Positions 26,625 to 33,655 of a stretch of 64,000 nt of DNA are shown here, piece by piece. The notes under the pieces were generated by a model. It made no database searches, was not told the DNA's origin, and saw only the letters and a list, made by a program, of their open reading frames with translations. The stretch's first letter is position 1, and every line of letters starts with the position of its first letter. The stretch comes from Streptomyces yangpuensis (GTDB lineage: Bacteria; Actinomycetota; Actinomycetes; Streptomycetales; Streptomycetaceae): NCBI RefSeq assembly GCF_001005295.1, contig NZ_LBMK01000008.1, forward strand, positions 104,981 through 168,980. Direction: 5' to 3'. The position numbers and the translations under genes were made by a program.

Positions 26625-27149
26625 ATGCCCCAGCTCATCGCCCCCAGCCCCCACCTGCACGGATCCTGGACCGCCGCGCAGGAGGAATGGGGGCCCGACG
26701 CCCACATGGACGGCGCGGGGCTCGGCTCCGACGACGACGTCGACAGCCCGGAGGGCTTCGCAGCCTGGACGCGGAAACTGCGCGGCTACGCGGACCGCTC
26801 GATGCCGGTCGACCACGGCCGGGTCCACGCGACGTACTGGTGGATCACCGAGGGCGACACCTACCTGGGCGCCATCGACCTGCGCCACTACCTCAACGGC
26901 TTCCTCCTCGACGCCGGCGGCCACATCGGCTACGGCATCCGGCCCTCGGCCCGCCGACGGGGCCTCGCCACCTGGGCCCTGTCCGCCGTCCTCCACGAGG
27001 CGCGCGTCCTCGGGATGGACCGGGTCCTGCTCACCTGCGACCCCGGCAACGAAGGGTCCGTCCGCACCATCGAGCGCTGCGGCGGGGTACTGGAGGACGT
27101 GCGCGAGACCCTGATCGGCCCCAAGCGACGGTACTGGATCACCCTCTGA
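26625..27149 (+). CDS. GNAT family N-acetyltransferase
   Basis: A 174-residue acetyltransferase. The acetyl-CoA-binding motif is HIGYGIRPSARRRGLATWAL (R/Q-x-x-G-x-G/A as RRRGLA), with the downstream VLLTCDPGNEGSVRTIERCGG typical of GNAT C-termini. The YWWITEGDTYLGAIDLRHYL strand precedes it. Probably transcribed as a leaderless message from a TAGGGT box. Substrate unknown; resembles predicted acetyltransferases of the COG3981 type. Confidence 0.88.
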   Translation: MPQLIAPSPHLHGSWTAAQEEWGPDAHMDGAGLGSDDDVDSPEGFAAWTRKLRGYADRSMPVDHGRVHATYWWITEGDTYLGAIDLRHYLNGFLLDAGGHIGYGIRPSARRRGLATWALSAVLHEARVLGMDRVLLTCDPGNEGSVRTIERCGGVLEDVRETLIGPKRRYWITL

Positions 27150-27209
27150 CGATGCCCGCGCCCGTGTGGTGGACGTGCCGCACGGCCGTGGTGGCCCGAT
27201 AGTGGGGCT

Positions 27210-27974
27210 GTGAGCGAAGAGGACACCGCCTGGTCCGGACACGAGGGAGCGCAGGCGTTCGCGGCCGTGGAGGCGGCCACGGACTGGCTCCTGGGCTACC
27301 CGTTCGTCCTGCGGGCGCTGGCCGCCGACCGCATCGGTGCCGGAAAGGTCCTGGTGGACTACGGATGCGGGCCGGGCAAGGTGGCCGACCACGCGGCCCG
27401 CGTCCTCGGGGCCAGGGTCCTGGGCGCCGACACCTCCCCGGAGATGCTGGAGCTGGCCCGTGCCTCGGCGACCGCGGTGGCCGAATACCACCTGGTCGAG
27501 AACGGGCGCGTGACGGACCTGCCCGACGGCTGCGCCGACGCGGTGATGTGCAGCCACGTACTGGCGTCGCTGCCCACCGAGGACGCCCTGCTCGGCGTGT
27601 TCACCGAGATCCGCCGGCTCCTGCGGCCGGGTGCCCCGTTCGTGCTGCTGACCACCGATCCGGCCTGCGCCGGCACGGAGTACGCCTCGCTGCAGATCGG
27701 TGAGCCGGGCGAGGCGTACGCACCGGGCGACGAGGTCACCGTGCGGCTCCGGCGCACCGACGGATCCTGGCAGCGGATGCGCAACCACGCGTGGCCCGTG
27801 ACCGTCTACCCGGCGCTGCTGGAGCGCGCCGGCTTCCGCGACATCGTCCGGCACCGGCCGTCGGTGGACGAGGCGCTCGCCGTCGCCGACCCGGACCTCG
27901 TCGCGAGCCGGCCGTGGTCGGCCGAGCGGGCCCGACCGCCCCTGGTGATCACGAAGGCGCGGGCGGCCCCGTGA
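27210..27974 (+). CDS. Class I SAM-dependent methyltransferase
   Basis: A 254-residue methyltransferase with SAM motif I VLVDYGCGPGKVAD (near residue 50), motif II VLGADTSPEMLELAR, and CADAVMCSHVLASLPTEDALLGVF, then EIRRLLRPGAPFVLL. The GTG at 27210 lacks a clear ribosome site; GATAGT lies 6 nt upstream and could be a -10. It is followed closely by a separate small gene with its own promoter. Substrate unknown. Confidence 0.87.
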   Translation: MSEEDTAWSGHEGAQAFAAVEAATDWLLGYPFVLRALAADRIGAGKVLVDYGCGPGKVADHAARVLGARVLGADTSPEMLELARASATAVAEYHLVENGRVTDLPDGCADAVMCSHVLASLPTEDALLGVFTEIRRLLRPGAPFVLLTTDPACAGTEYASLQIGEPGEAYAPGDEVTVRLRRTDGSWQRMRNHAWPVTVYPALLERAGFRDIVRHRPSVDEALAVADPDLVASRPWSAERARPPLVITKARAAP

Positions 27975-27998
27975 TTGCGGACGGCGGATCCGGCGGAT

Positions 27999-28004
27999 TA
28001 GTGT
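27999..28004 (+). promoter_or_regulatory. -10 element of a leaderless promoter
   Basis: TAGTGT, 7 nt before the ATG at 28012; no ribosome site. Confidence 0.5.
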
Positions 28005-28011
28005 CGCGTCC

Positions 28012-28416
28012 ATGTCCATGTCCAAGGCCGAGATCGACACGCTGACCGCCGAGTTCTTCGGCTGCTTCGACAACCGCGGCGGCAAGGCCGCCGACGTGGA
28101 CCGGATCCGCCGCCTGGTCGTGCCCGGGGGAGTGATCGTCATGACCGGCCCGCGGTTCACCGTCTATACCGTGGACGAGTTCATCGAGCCCCGGCGGGAA
28201 CTGCTCGCCGGCGGACGGCTGGCGGAGTTCGCCGAGTGGGAGACCTCCGAACGGACGGAGATCGCGGGCGACATCGCGTCGCGCTTCGGCGAGTACCGCA
28301 AGTCCGGCCTCCTGGACGGCGAACCGTTCGAGGGCGGCGGCACCAAGACCATCCAGTTCGTCCGCACCCCGGACGGCTGGCGGATCGCCGCGTTCTCCTG
28401 GTACGACCGGCCCTGA
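28012..28416 (+). CDS. SnoaL/NTF2-like fold protein (DUF4440-type)
   Basis: A 134-residue soluble protein. The pattern of an N-terminal helix (KAEIDTLTAEFFGCFDN), a helix-loop with VDRIRRLVVPGGVIVM, and a C-terminal beta sheet ending IQFVRTPDGWRIAAFSWYDRP is typical of the NTF2-like/DUF4440 superfamily, whose last strand normally reads GWRIA. No catalytic assignment is possible. Likely leaderless from TAGTGT. Confidence 0.78.
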   Translation: MSMSKAEIDTLTAEFFGCFDNRGGKAADVDRIRRLVVPGGVIVMTGPRFTVYTVDEFIEPRRELLAGGRLAEFAEWETSERTEIAGDIASRFGEYRKSGLLDGEPFEGGGTKTIQFVRTPDGWRIAAFSWYDRP

Positions 28417-28422
28417 GCGCCC

Positions 28423-28436
28423 GGTCCTTCAGGACC
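28423..28436. terminator. Short hairpin
   Basis: GGTCC, loop TTCA, GGACC, just after the SnoaL-like stop at 28416; weak, and overlaps the end of a decayed minus-strand frame. Confidence 0.3.
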
Positions 28437-28674
28437 CGCCCTCCCGGTCGCCGCAGCAGCCGTCCCCGAGTATCTGGTCCAGGACCGGTGCCAGTCGGCC
28501 GGGCCCGGTCCAGGCCACGGTTCCGCCGTCGGCAGGTCGGTACCGCGGACCGCGCGTTCCCCGCAGGGCGTTCGTGCAGGACACCGCCGCGCAGGGTCGC
28601 CCGGGATCGCCGTCGACGAGGGTCGGGCCGGCGATCCGGCCCGGTTCGACCGTGCCGAGCCGGTCCGCGGCCTA
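28429..28674 (-). pseudogene. Possible decayed minus-strand gene end
   Basis: A minus-strand frame of 81 codons runs from a TAG at 28672-28674 to a TGA at 28429 with natural-looking composition: RIAGPTLVDGDPGRPCAAVS, then RYRPADGGTVAWTGPGRLAPVL and GDGCCGD. In the same frame before the TAG it reads CRAFLAIAGFVVRS. Only an internal GTG could start it (about 50 residues). It looks like the end of a gene broken by a stop codon. I do not recognise the family. The rest of this roughly 385-bp stretch (28417-28801) holds no other supportable gene. Confidence 0.3.
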
Positions 28675-28801
28675 CGACCGCACGACGAATCCGGCGATGG
28701 CGAGAAACGCCCGGCACGTGATCCGGGAGGTGCCGGCGGAACGCGGAACGCGGGACGGGGTGAGGGCGGGTGGGCACGATGTGAGCGCCCGGCCGCTTCC
28801 T

Positions 28802-29389
28802 TCAGGCCTCACCCCTGAGGCGGTCGCGCTGGAGCTGACGGGCGACGGTCCGGCGTACGGAGGCCGGGGCCGATCCGGCCGGGGCCGGCGTCGAGCCCAC
28901 GTCGAGGCCGCGGCTGATCTCGTCGTACGTGCTCCGGAAGAGGGCGGGCAACTCGGCGGCGCCCTGCCCGAGGTCCTCTTCGAGGAGGCGTCGCAGCTCC
29001 TCGGTGGTCTCGGGGGTGAAGTGCTTGCGCCCCCTGGCGAGGGCGCCGACGAAGCGTGTGCAGTGTGCGGTGTCCAGGGAGTCGGCGACCTCCTCCGCCA
29101 GTGCCCACAGGCGCCCTTCGAGCCACGGGACGTCGTGCTGGTCCAGGGCGAGTCCGAGGCGCGGCAGCGGTTCGCCGGCCGTCAGCCGTGTCATCTGTTT
29201 GGAGACGGCGGGCTGGCTCATGTCCGTGATCCGGGCGATCTTGTCCTGGGTCCAGCCGAAGCCGGCGAACAGCTTGATCATCTCGGTGCGCAGCCTGCGC
29301 ATCTCCTCGCCCGCCCGGATGACCTCGTTCATCCCGGCGAGCATCCGCGCTGCCTCTTCCTCGGTCAGTGAGCCGTATCGATCTGCCAC
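28802..29389 (-). CDS. Helix-turn-helix transcriptional regulator
   Basis: A 195-residue DNA-binding protein. The helix-turn-helix is FGWTQDKIARITDMSQPAVSKQM (residues about 50-72), after an N-terminal helix MLAGMNEVIRAGEEMRRLR. The C-terminal half is helical and acidic with no known ligand domain. The GTG at 29389 is chosen because TATAAC lies 6 nt upstream, giving a leaderless message; upstream ATGs at 29476 or 29470 would make it run through the palindromic operator. Divergent from an alpha/beta hydrolase with two operator-like sites in between, so it very likely represses itself and that hydrolase. Confidence 0.82.
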   Translation of the reverse strand: MADRYGSLTEEEAARMLAGMNEVIRAGEEMRRLRTEMIKLFAGFGWTQDKIARITDMSQPAVSKQMTRLTAGEPLPRLGLALDQHDVPWLEGRLWALAEEVADSLDTAHCTRFVGALARGRKHFTPETTEELRRLLEEDLGQGAAELPALFRSTYDEISRGLDVGSTPAPAGSAPASVRRTVARQLQRDRLRGEA

Positions 29390-29408
29390 AACCCGGTTAT
29401 ACACCCGG
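29390..29408. promoter_or_regulatory. Secondary operator overlapping the regulator's -10
   Basis: AACCCGGTTATACACCCGG resembles the centre of the perfect palindrome 36 bp away (AACCAGGTTGTACAACCTGG). It covers the TATAAC -10 (minus strand, 29396-29401) of the HTH gene. Confidence 0.5.
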
Positions 29409-29420
29409 CGGGGCCGTTTC

Positions 29421-29452
29421 GTCATAACCAGGTTGTACAACCTGGTTATGAC
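29421..29452. promoter_or_regulatory. Perfect 32-bp palindromic operator
   Basis: The half-site GTCATAACCAGGTTGT (29421-29436) is followed by its exact reverse complement (29437-29452). It lies between the divergent HTH regulator and alpha/beta hydrolase and overlaps the first possible hydrolase start (29448). Confidence 0.8.
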
Positions 29453-29468
29453 TGCCAGGATGCGCGTC

Positions 29469-30341
29469 ATGACCACCCCCGCATCCGAGTCCGAGTCCGA
29501 GTCCGTGACCGAGTTCGTGTTCGCCGCGCCCGACGGGACCCACCTGGCCTACCGCAGCCACGGCGGCGGCGACCCGCTCGTCTGTGTCCCGGGAGGCCCC
29601 GCGGACTCCTCCTACCTCGGCGACCTCGGAGGCCTGTCGGCACACCGCCGCCTGATCGTCATGGACCTGCGCGGCACCGGCCGCTCCGCGGTTCCGCGGG
29701 ACACCTCGTCCTACCGCAGCGACCGCCTCGTCGACGACATCGAGGCGCTGCGCGAGCATCTCGGCCTCCACCGGATCGACCTGCTCGGCCACTCCGCCGG
29801 AGCCAACCCCGCCATGCAGTACGCGGCCCGGTATCCGGAGCGCGTCGGCAGGCTCGCCCTGATCACCCCCAGCACCCGCGCCGTCGGCATGGTGGTCACG
29901 GGGGAGACCCGGCGGGAACTCGCCCGGCTGCGGGCCGGCGAACCGTGGTTCCCGGCGGCCTTCGCCGCGCTGGAGTCGCTCATCGCGGGCACCGGTGGCG
30001 ACCGCGACGCCATCGCCCCCTTCTTCTACGGTCGTTGGGACGACGAGGCACGGCGCCACCACGCGGCGGGCCGCCCCGGCAACCCGGAGGCCGTCGCCCG
30101 CTTCGGCGCCGAGGGCGCCTTCGATCCGGAGGCGACCCGAGCAGGGCTGGCGGCGGCCCTGCGGGCCCCGGTCCTCCTGCTCGCCGGGGAGTTCGACCTG
30201 AACAGCCCGCCCCGGTCGGTCGCCGCATGCGCGGAGCTGTTCCCCGACGCCACGCTCGTCGTGCAGCGGGGAGCGGGCCACTACCCCTGGCTCGACGACG
30301 CCGGCCGGTTCGTGGCCGCCGCCGCGGCCTTCCTGGCCTGA
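29469..30341 (+). CDS. Alpha/beta hydrolase (proline iminopeptidase-like)
   Basis: A 290-residue hydrolase. It has the HG-type oxyanion region PLVCVPGGPADSSYLGDL, DLRGTGRSAVP, the nucleophile elbow GHSAGANPAM (Ser near residue 103), the acid in LLLAGEFDLNSPP and the His in RGAGHYPWLDD. The PGGPADSSYL and DLRGTGRS blocks resemble proline iminopeptidases (S33), but small-molecule esterase or haloperoxidase-like activity is possible. Three in-frame ATGs (29448, 29460, 29469) are possible; none has a strong ribosome site. Divergent from its likely repressor. Confidence 0.88.
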   Translation: MTTPASESESESVTEFVFAAPDGTHLAYRSHGGGDPLVCVPGGPADSSYLGDLGGLSAHRRLIVMDLRGTGRSAVPRDTSSYRSDRLVDDIEALREHLGLHRIDLLGHSAGANPAMQYAARYPERVGRLALITPSTRAVGMVVTGETRRELARLRAGEPWFPAAFAALESLIAGTGGDRDAIAPFFYGRWDDEARRHHAAGRPGNPEAVARFGAEGAFDPEATRAGLAAALRAPVLLLAGEFDLNSPPRSVAACAELFPDATLVVQRGAGHYPWLDDAGRFVAAAAAFLA

Positions 30342-30435
30342 CGCCGCGCGTCCCTGGTGCCCGCTGCCCGCTGCCCGCTGCGTCCGCTGCCCGCAAGTGG
30401 CACCCGCCCGTACGCCCCCCGTGCGTACGGTGACT

Positions 30436-30464
30436 GCCCCGGCCGGATTCCCCCCGGCCGGGGC
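30436..30464. terminator. Bidirectional terminator between hydrolase and P450
   Basis: An 11-bp perfect stem (GCCCCGGCCGG with its complement) with a 7-nt loop, placed between the convergent hydrolase and P450 genes. Confidence 0.8.
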
Positions 30465-30504
30465 CGTCCTCACGGTGCGGGCGCGCAGCCGCGCGCCGGC
30501 GCCG

Positions 30505-31689
30505 CTACCAGAGGACGGGCAGCCGCTCCGGGATGCGCTTCATGAAACGGGTGCGCCAGACGAGCTGGTCGAACGGGACGGCCAGCTGGAGCCCGGGCAT
30601 CTTCTCCAGCAGCACCTCGATGGCGATCTCCGTGTGCCGCCTGCCGAGCGCGGTGGCCGGGCAGTAGTGCGGTCCGCCACCGAAGGACAGATGCGTACCG
30701 GCGTTCGCGCGGTCGATGTCGAAGGTGTGCGGATCGGCGTAGACCGCCGGGTCGGTGTTGGCGGCCTCGACCAGGACCAGCAGCAGCTCGCCCTTCTTGA
30801 CCTCGACGTCGCCGAGGGTGACGTCCTCCAGCGCGAGCCGCGGCAGGCCGTCGGCGATCGACAGGTTGACGCGCAGCAGCTCGTCCACGGCGGACGGGAT
30901 CTTCTCCGGGGCCTTGCGCAGCTGCTCCCACACGTCGGGGTTCTGCAGGAGCGAGACGATCGCCATGGTCAGGAAGCCCATGGTGGAGATGACCCCGGCG
31001 CCGAACAGGGTGACGCCGACGGTCGCCAGCATCTCGTCCGTCAGGTGCGCGTAGTCGGGGTCCTCGCGCAGCGCGGCGAGTTCCGCCATCAGCCCGACGG
31101 TGGCCGGGTCGTCGAGGCGCTCCACCATGTACGCCATGTCGCGGTCCCAGTTGAGCTTGGCGCCCGTGACGGGGCAGGCCGAGTTCATGAACGCGATGTC
31201 CAGGCTGGCGGCCAGGCGCGGGGCGTCGGCCTCCGGGATGCCGAGGATGCGGCAGTGGAGGTTCTCCGCGTACGGGTTGGTGAACGAGGCGCGCAGGTCG
31301 ACCGGCGCACCGCTGCGCAGGATCTCGTCGACCAGGGTGTTCGCCTGCTCGCGCATCCAGCCTGTGAGGTCGCCGGTCTTCGGGTTGATCGCCTTGAGCA
31401 CGGCCTTGCGCAGGCCCGCGCCGGTGATGTTGCCCATGTTGTTGACGACCTCGGGCGGGATCGTCAGCGCGTACTGCCGGGGCACTCCGGGAGCCGAGGT
31501 GTCCTTCAGGCTGAACCGGGGGTCCTCGAGGACCTGCTTGCAGAGCGAATGGGACGAGACGAGCCACGCCTCGTCACCGGCTATGGTGCGGACGCGCTTG
31601 ACCGGCTCGTCGCGCAACTGCTCGACCTCGGCAGGGAGTCGGTCACCGCGAGCGGAGAACGGGAAGTCGAGGAGGGTGTCAGCGGTCAT
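30505..31689 (-). CDS. CYP121-like cytochrome P450 of a cyclodipeptide pathway
   Basis: A 394-residue P450 that likely oxidises the cyclodipeptide made by the adjacent synthase. The haem loop is FGGGPHYCPATALGRRH, with ligand Cys343; the ExxR helix is VDELLR and the I-helix GAGVIST. The C-terminus (LAVPFDQLVWRTRF, then RIPERLPVLW) and overall length closely resemble my recollection of Mycobacterium tuberculosis CYP121, the mycocyclosin synthase (396 aa, Cys345). Aligned that way, the CYP121 substrate-contact pair Gln385-Arg386 becomes Met383-Lys384, so a different reaction or substrate is possible. AAGGAG precedes the ATG at 31689, which overlaps the synthase end by 11 bp. Confidence 0.93.
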   Translation of the reverse strand: MTADTLLDFPFSARGDRLPAEVEQLRDEPVKRVRTIAGDEAWLVSSHSLCKQVLEDPRFSLKDTSAPGVPRQYALTIPPEVVNNMGNITGAGLRKAVLKAINPKTGDLTGWMREQANTLVDEILRSGAPVDLRASFTNPYAENLHCRILGIPEADAPRLAASLDIAFMNSACPVTGAKLNWDRDMAYMVERLDDPATVGLMAELAALREDPDYAHLTDEMLATVGVTLFGAGVISTMGFLTMAIVSLLQNPDVWEQLRKAPEKIPSAVDELLRVNLSIADGLPRLALEDVTLGDVEVKKGELLLVLVEAANTDPAVYADPHTFDIDRANAGTHLSFGGGPHYCPATALGRRHTEIAIEVLLEKMPGLQLAVPFDQLVWRTRFMKRIPERLPVLW

Positions 31690-32386
31690 CGGAGTCTCCT
31701 TCGGCGGGGGTGATGATGGCGTGGCCCTGGTTGCGTGAGGCACGAAGCCCCGAGCCACGCGAGTAGAGCAGTTCCGCCATGGGCAGGAGCTGGTGGTAGC
31801 AGTTGAGGGAGGACGGCACGCCCAGGATGGCGGGCGTGTCGAGGAAGAGCGGCGCCTCGGCGCAGACGTACTCCAGGCAGACCTCGCGCTGGCGGGCCGT
31901 GGCCGTCTTCCCGTTCAGGACCTTCGAGGAAAGGAACGCGTCGACAAGGGAATTGCAGGTCTCCCGGAACTCCGGGTCGATGTCGAGCAGGTTGTTCAGA
32001 TGGTTGTGGAGGGTCCGGTACGCCGGGATGTCGGTGAGGGACGACATCGGACGGGCCCGGAGGCGGACGCCGGTGGGGTCGGCTTCGGCGGCGGCGTTGT
32101 TGACCTTGGCGCGGACTCCGCGCAGGTTCTTCACCGCCTTGCGGCGGGCTTCGTCCTCGCCGTATCCGAGGGCCTCGTACATCTCCGCGACATGCATGTC
32201 GGTGTAAATGAGGTCGACCTGTGCGAAGTTGCGCATGCCCCACTGGGCGAGGTCGAGAACACGCTGGGCCGAGAAGTAGCTGTTGCCCGGCGAGATGCCG
32301 ATGACGGCGTGATCGCCCTCATCGTTGATCACCTGGCAGTGCGGGGTGTATGGCCGGACTGTGAAGACTTCGGTTGCTGTCGTCAA
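31679..32386 (-). CDS. tRNA-dependent cyclodipeptide synthase (CDPS, NYH subfamily)
   Basis: Makes a cyclodipeptide from two aminoacyl-tRNAs in the cytoplasm (235 aa). All CDPS signature residues are in place with a constant offset of 5 from AlbC: nucleophile Ser32 in GISPGNSYFS, Asn35, Tyr173 and Glu177 in YVCAEAPLF, and Tyr197-His198 in CYHQLLPM. Asn-Tyr-His assigns it to the NYH subfamily, which includes AlbC. Aminoacyl specificity cannot be read safely from sequence. Start is TTG 32386, with AAAGGA 11 nt upstream. The stop overlaps the P450 start by 11 bp, so the two are co-translated. Confidence 0.94.
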   Translation of the reverse strand: MTTATEVFTVRPYTPHCQVINDEGDHAVIGISPGNSYFSAQRVLDLAQWGMRNFAQVDLIYTDMHVAEMYEALGYGEDEARRKAVKNLRGVRAKVNNAAAEADPTGVRLRARPMSSLTDIPAYRTLHNHLNNLLDIDPEFRETCNSLVDAFLSSKVLNGKTATARQREVCLEYVCAEAPLFLDTPAILGVPSSLNCYHQLLPMAELLYSRGSGLRASRNQGHAIITPAEGDSDDR

Positions 32387-32660
32387 CAGGGGTCGGGTCC
32401 TTTGCGCCGCAAGTCCCGTGGGGCCCTGTGCCCCGGGTGTGGCGGCGACGTGATGGAAGGTACCCGAACTCTGAGCGACCTTCCATGTCTCCTGGGTAGT
32501 AACTCATCTTTCGGACAGACCAGTTGACCTGGGCATCTTTCAATCTTTCAACAAGTCCTCACGGCAGCCCGGGCGGTCACGCGCCACGCGTCGTGTGCCG
32601 CATCATGATGGGCCACCCCGCACACCCCGTTCGTCCGACGAAACCTCAGGAGGCCGGCAG
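32387..32660. promoter_or_regulatory. Divergent control region of the CDPS operon and TAXI gene
   Basis: On the CDPS side the minus strand has the tandem TTGAAAGATTGAAAGA, a possible -35 region, and a 7-bp inverted repeat GGAAGGT / ACCTTCC (32455-32484) that could form a leader hairpin before the TTG start. A minus-strand frame from an ATG near 32543 overlaps the CDPS start but does not look like a real leader gene. The TAXI gene's AGGAGG lies at 32648. Confidence 0.4.
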
Positions 32661-33614
32661 TTGACCGGACCGTCGCGCCGCGCCGTGCTGGGCGCCGGGA
32701 TCGGCGCCGTCGCGGCGTCGCTCACAGGGTGTTCGGGGAACTCCGGCCCCGTACGCCGGCTGCGGCTCGCGACGGGCCCCGAGGGCGGGCCGTACAACGC
32801 CTTCGGCAAGGCCCTGGCGCTCGCCGTCGGCGCGAGCGACCTGCCGCTGGAGATCGTCCCCGTGAGTACGGCGGCGAGCGTGAACAACCTGCGCAGCCTC
32901 GACGAGGGCTCCGCAGAACTGGCCCTGGCCATGGCGGACGCCGCCGAGGACGCCGTGCTGGGGCGCGAGTCCTTCCCCGGGCCCGTCGCGGTGACGGCAC
33001 TCGCCCGCGTCTACGTCAACTACACGCACCTGGTCGTCCCGGCCGACGGGCCGGTCCGCGCGGTGACGGACCTCGCCGGCCGCCCGGTCGCCGCCGGTGC
33101 GACCGGTTCCGGGGTACGGGTGGTCGCACAGCGGGTGCTGCGAGCCGCCGGACCGGCCGCACCGGCCGAGGAGCGCCCGCTGGGCCTCGCCGCGTCGGTG
33201 GCGGCACTGCGCGAGGGCTCGGTCGACGCGCTGTTCTGGTCCGGGGGCGTGCCCACCCCGGCCCTGTCCACGCCGGCGGCCGAGCGGCCCCTGCGCTTCC
33301 TGCCCCTGGACGCCTACGTGGCCCCCCTGCGGGCGCGCTACGCCCCCGTCTACACGGCGGTCACCCTGCCGGCCGGGGTGTACGGCCTCACGGAGCCGGT
33401 GGGCACCATCGGCGTCGGCAACTACCTCCTGGCCCGCCCGGACGTGGAGGAGCACGTCGTACGGGACCTGCTGCGGGTGGTCTTCGACCAGTGGCGCGAC
33501 CTCCTGCGGGAGGTGACGGCGGGCGCCCGCCTGGAGCCGCGCTTCGCCATCTCGACGGGCCGCGTCCCCCTCCACCCGGGCGCGGCCGCGTACTACCGCT
33601 CGGTCTACGGCTAG
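32661..33614 (+). CDS. TAXI-family TRAP transporter solute-binding lipoprotein
   Basis: Exported binding protein (317 aa). The signal has RR (SRRAVLGAGIG) and ends in a lipobox SLTGC, consistent with a Tat-type lipoprotein. The mature part follows the TAXI family: LRLATGPEGGPYNAFGKALA, SVNNLRSLDEGSAELALAMAD, then ATGSGVRVVAQRVL, with GVYGLTEPVGTIGVGNYLLA. No TRAP membrane subunits are nearby. Start is TTG 32661 with AGGAGG 7 nt upstream. It is convergent with a two-component system, so it may serve as a ligand sensor for that kinase; that is inference. Confidence 0.88.
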   Translation: MTGPSRRAVLGAGIGAVAASLTGCSGNSGPVRRLRLATGPEGGPYNAFGKALALAVGASDLPLEIVPVSTAASVNNLRSLDEGSAELALAMADAAEDAVLGRESFPGPVAVTALARVYVNYTHLVVPADGPVRAVTDLAGRPVAAGATGSGVRVVAQRVLRAAGPAAPAEERPLGLAASVAALREGSVDALFWSGGVPTPALSTPAAERPLRFLPLDAYVAPLRARYAPVYTAVTLPAGVYGLTEPVGTIGVGNYLLARPDVEEHVVRDLLRVVFDQWRDLLREVTAGARLEPRFAISTGRVPLHPGAAAYYRSVYG

Positions 33615-33655
33615 TGCTGTGACCCGGTGAACCTTCTAGGGGGTGTCCGGCGGAT

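Noticed and set aside
32319..32543. Possible leader peptide before the CDPS gene (MKDAQVNWSVRKMSYYPGDM)
   Set aside because: It overlaps the CDPS start in another frame, has no ribosome site and no attenuator-like codon run.
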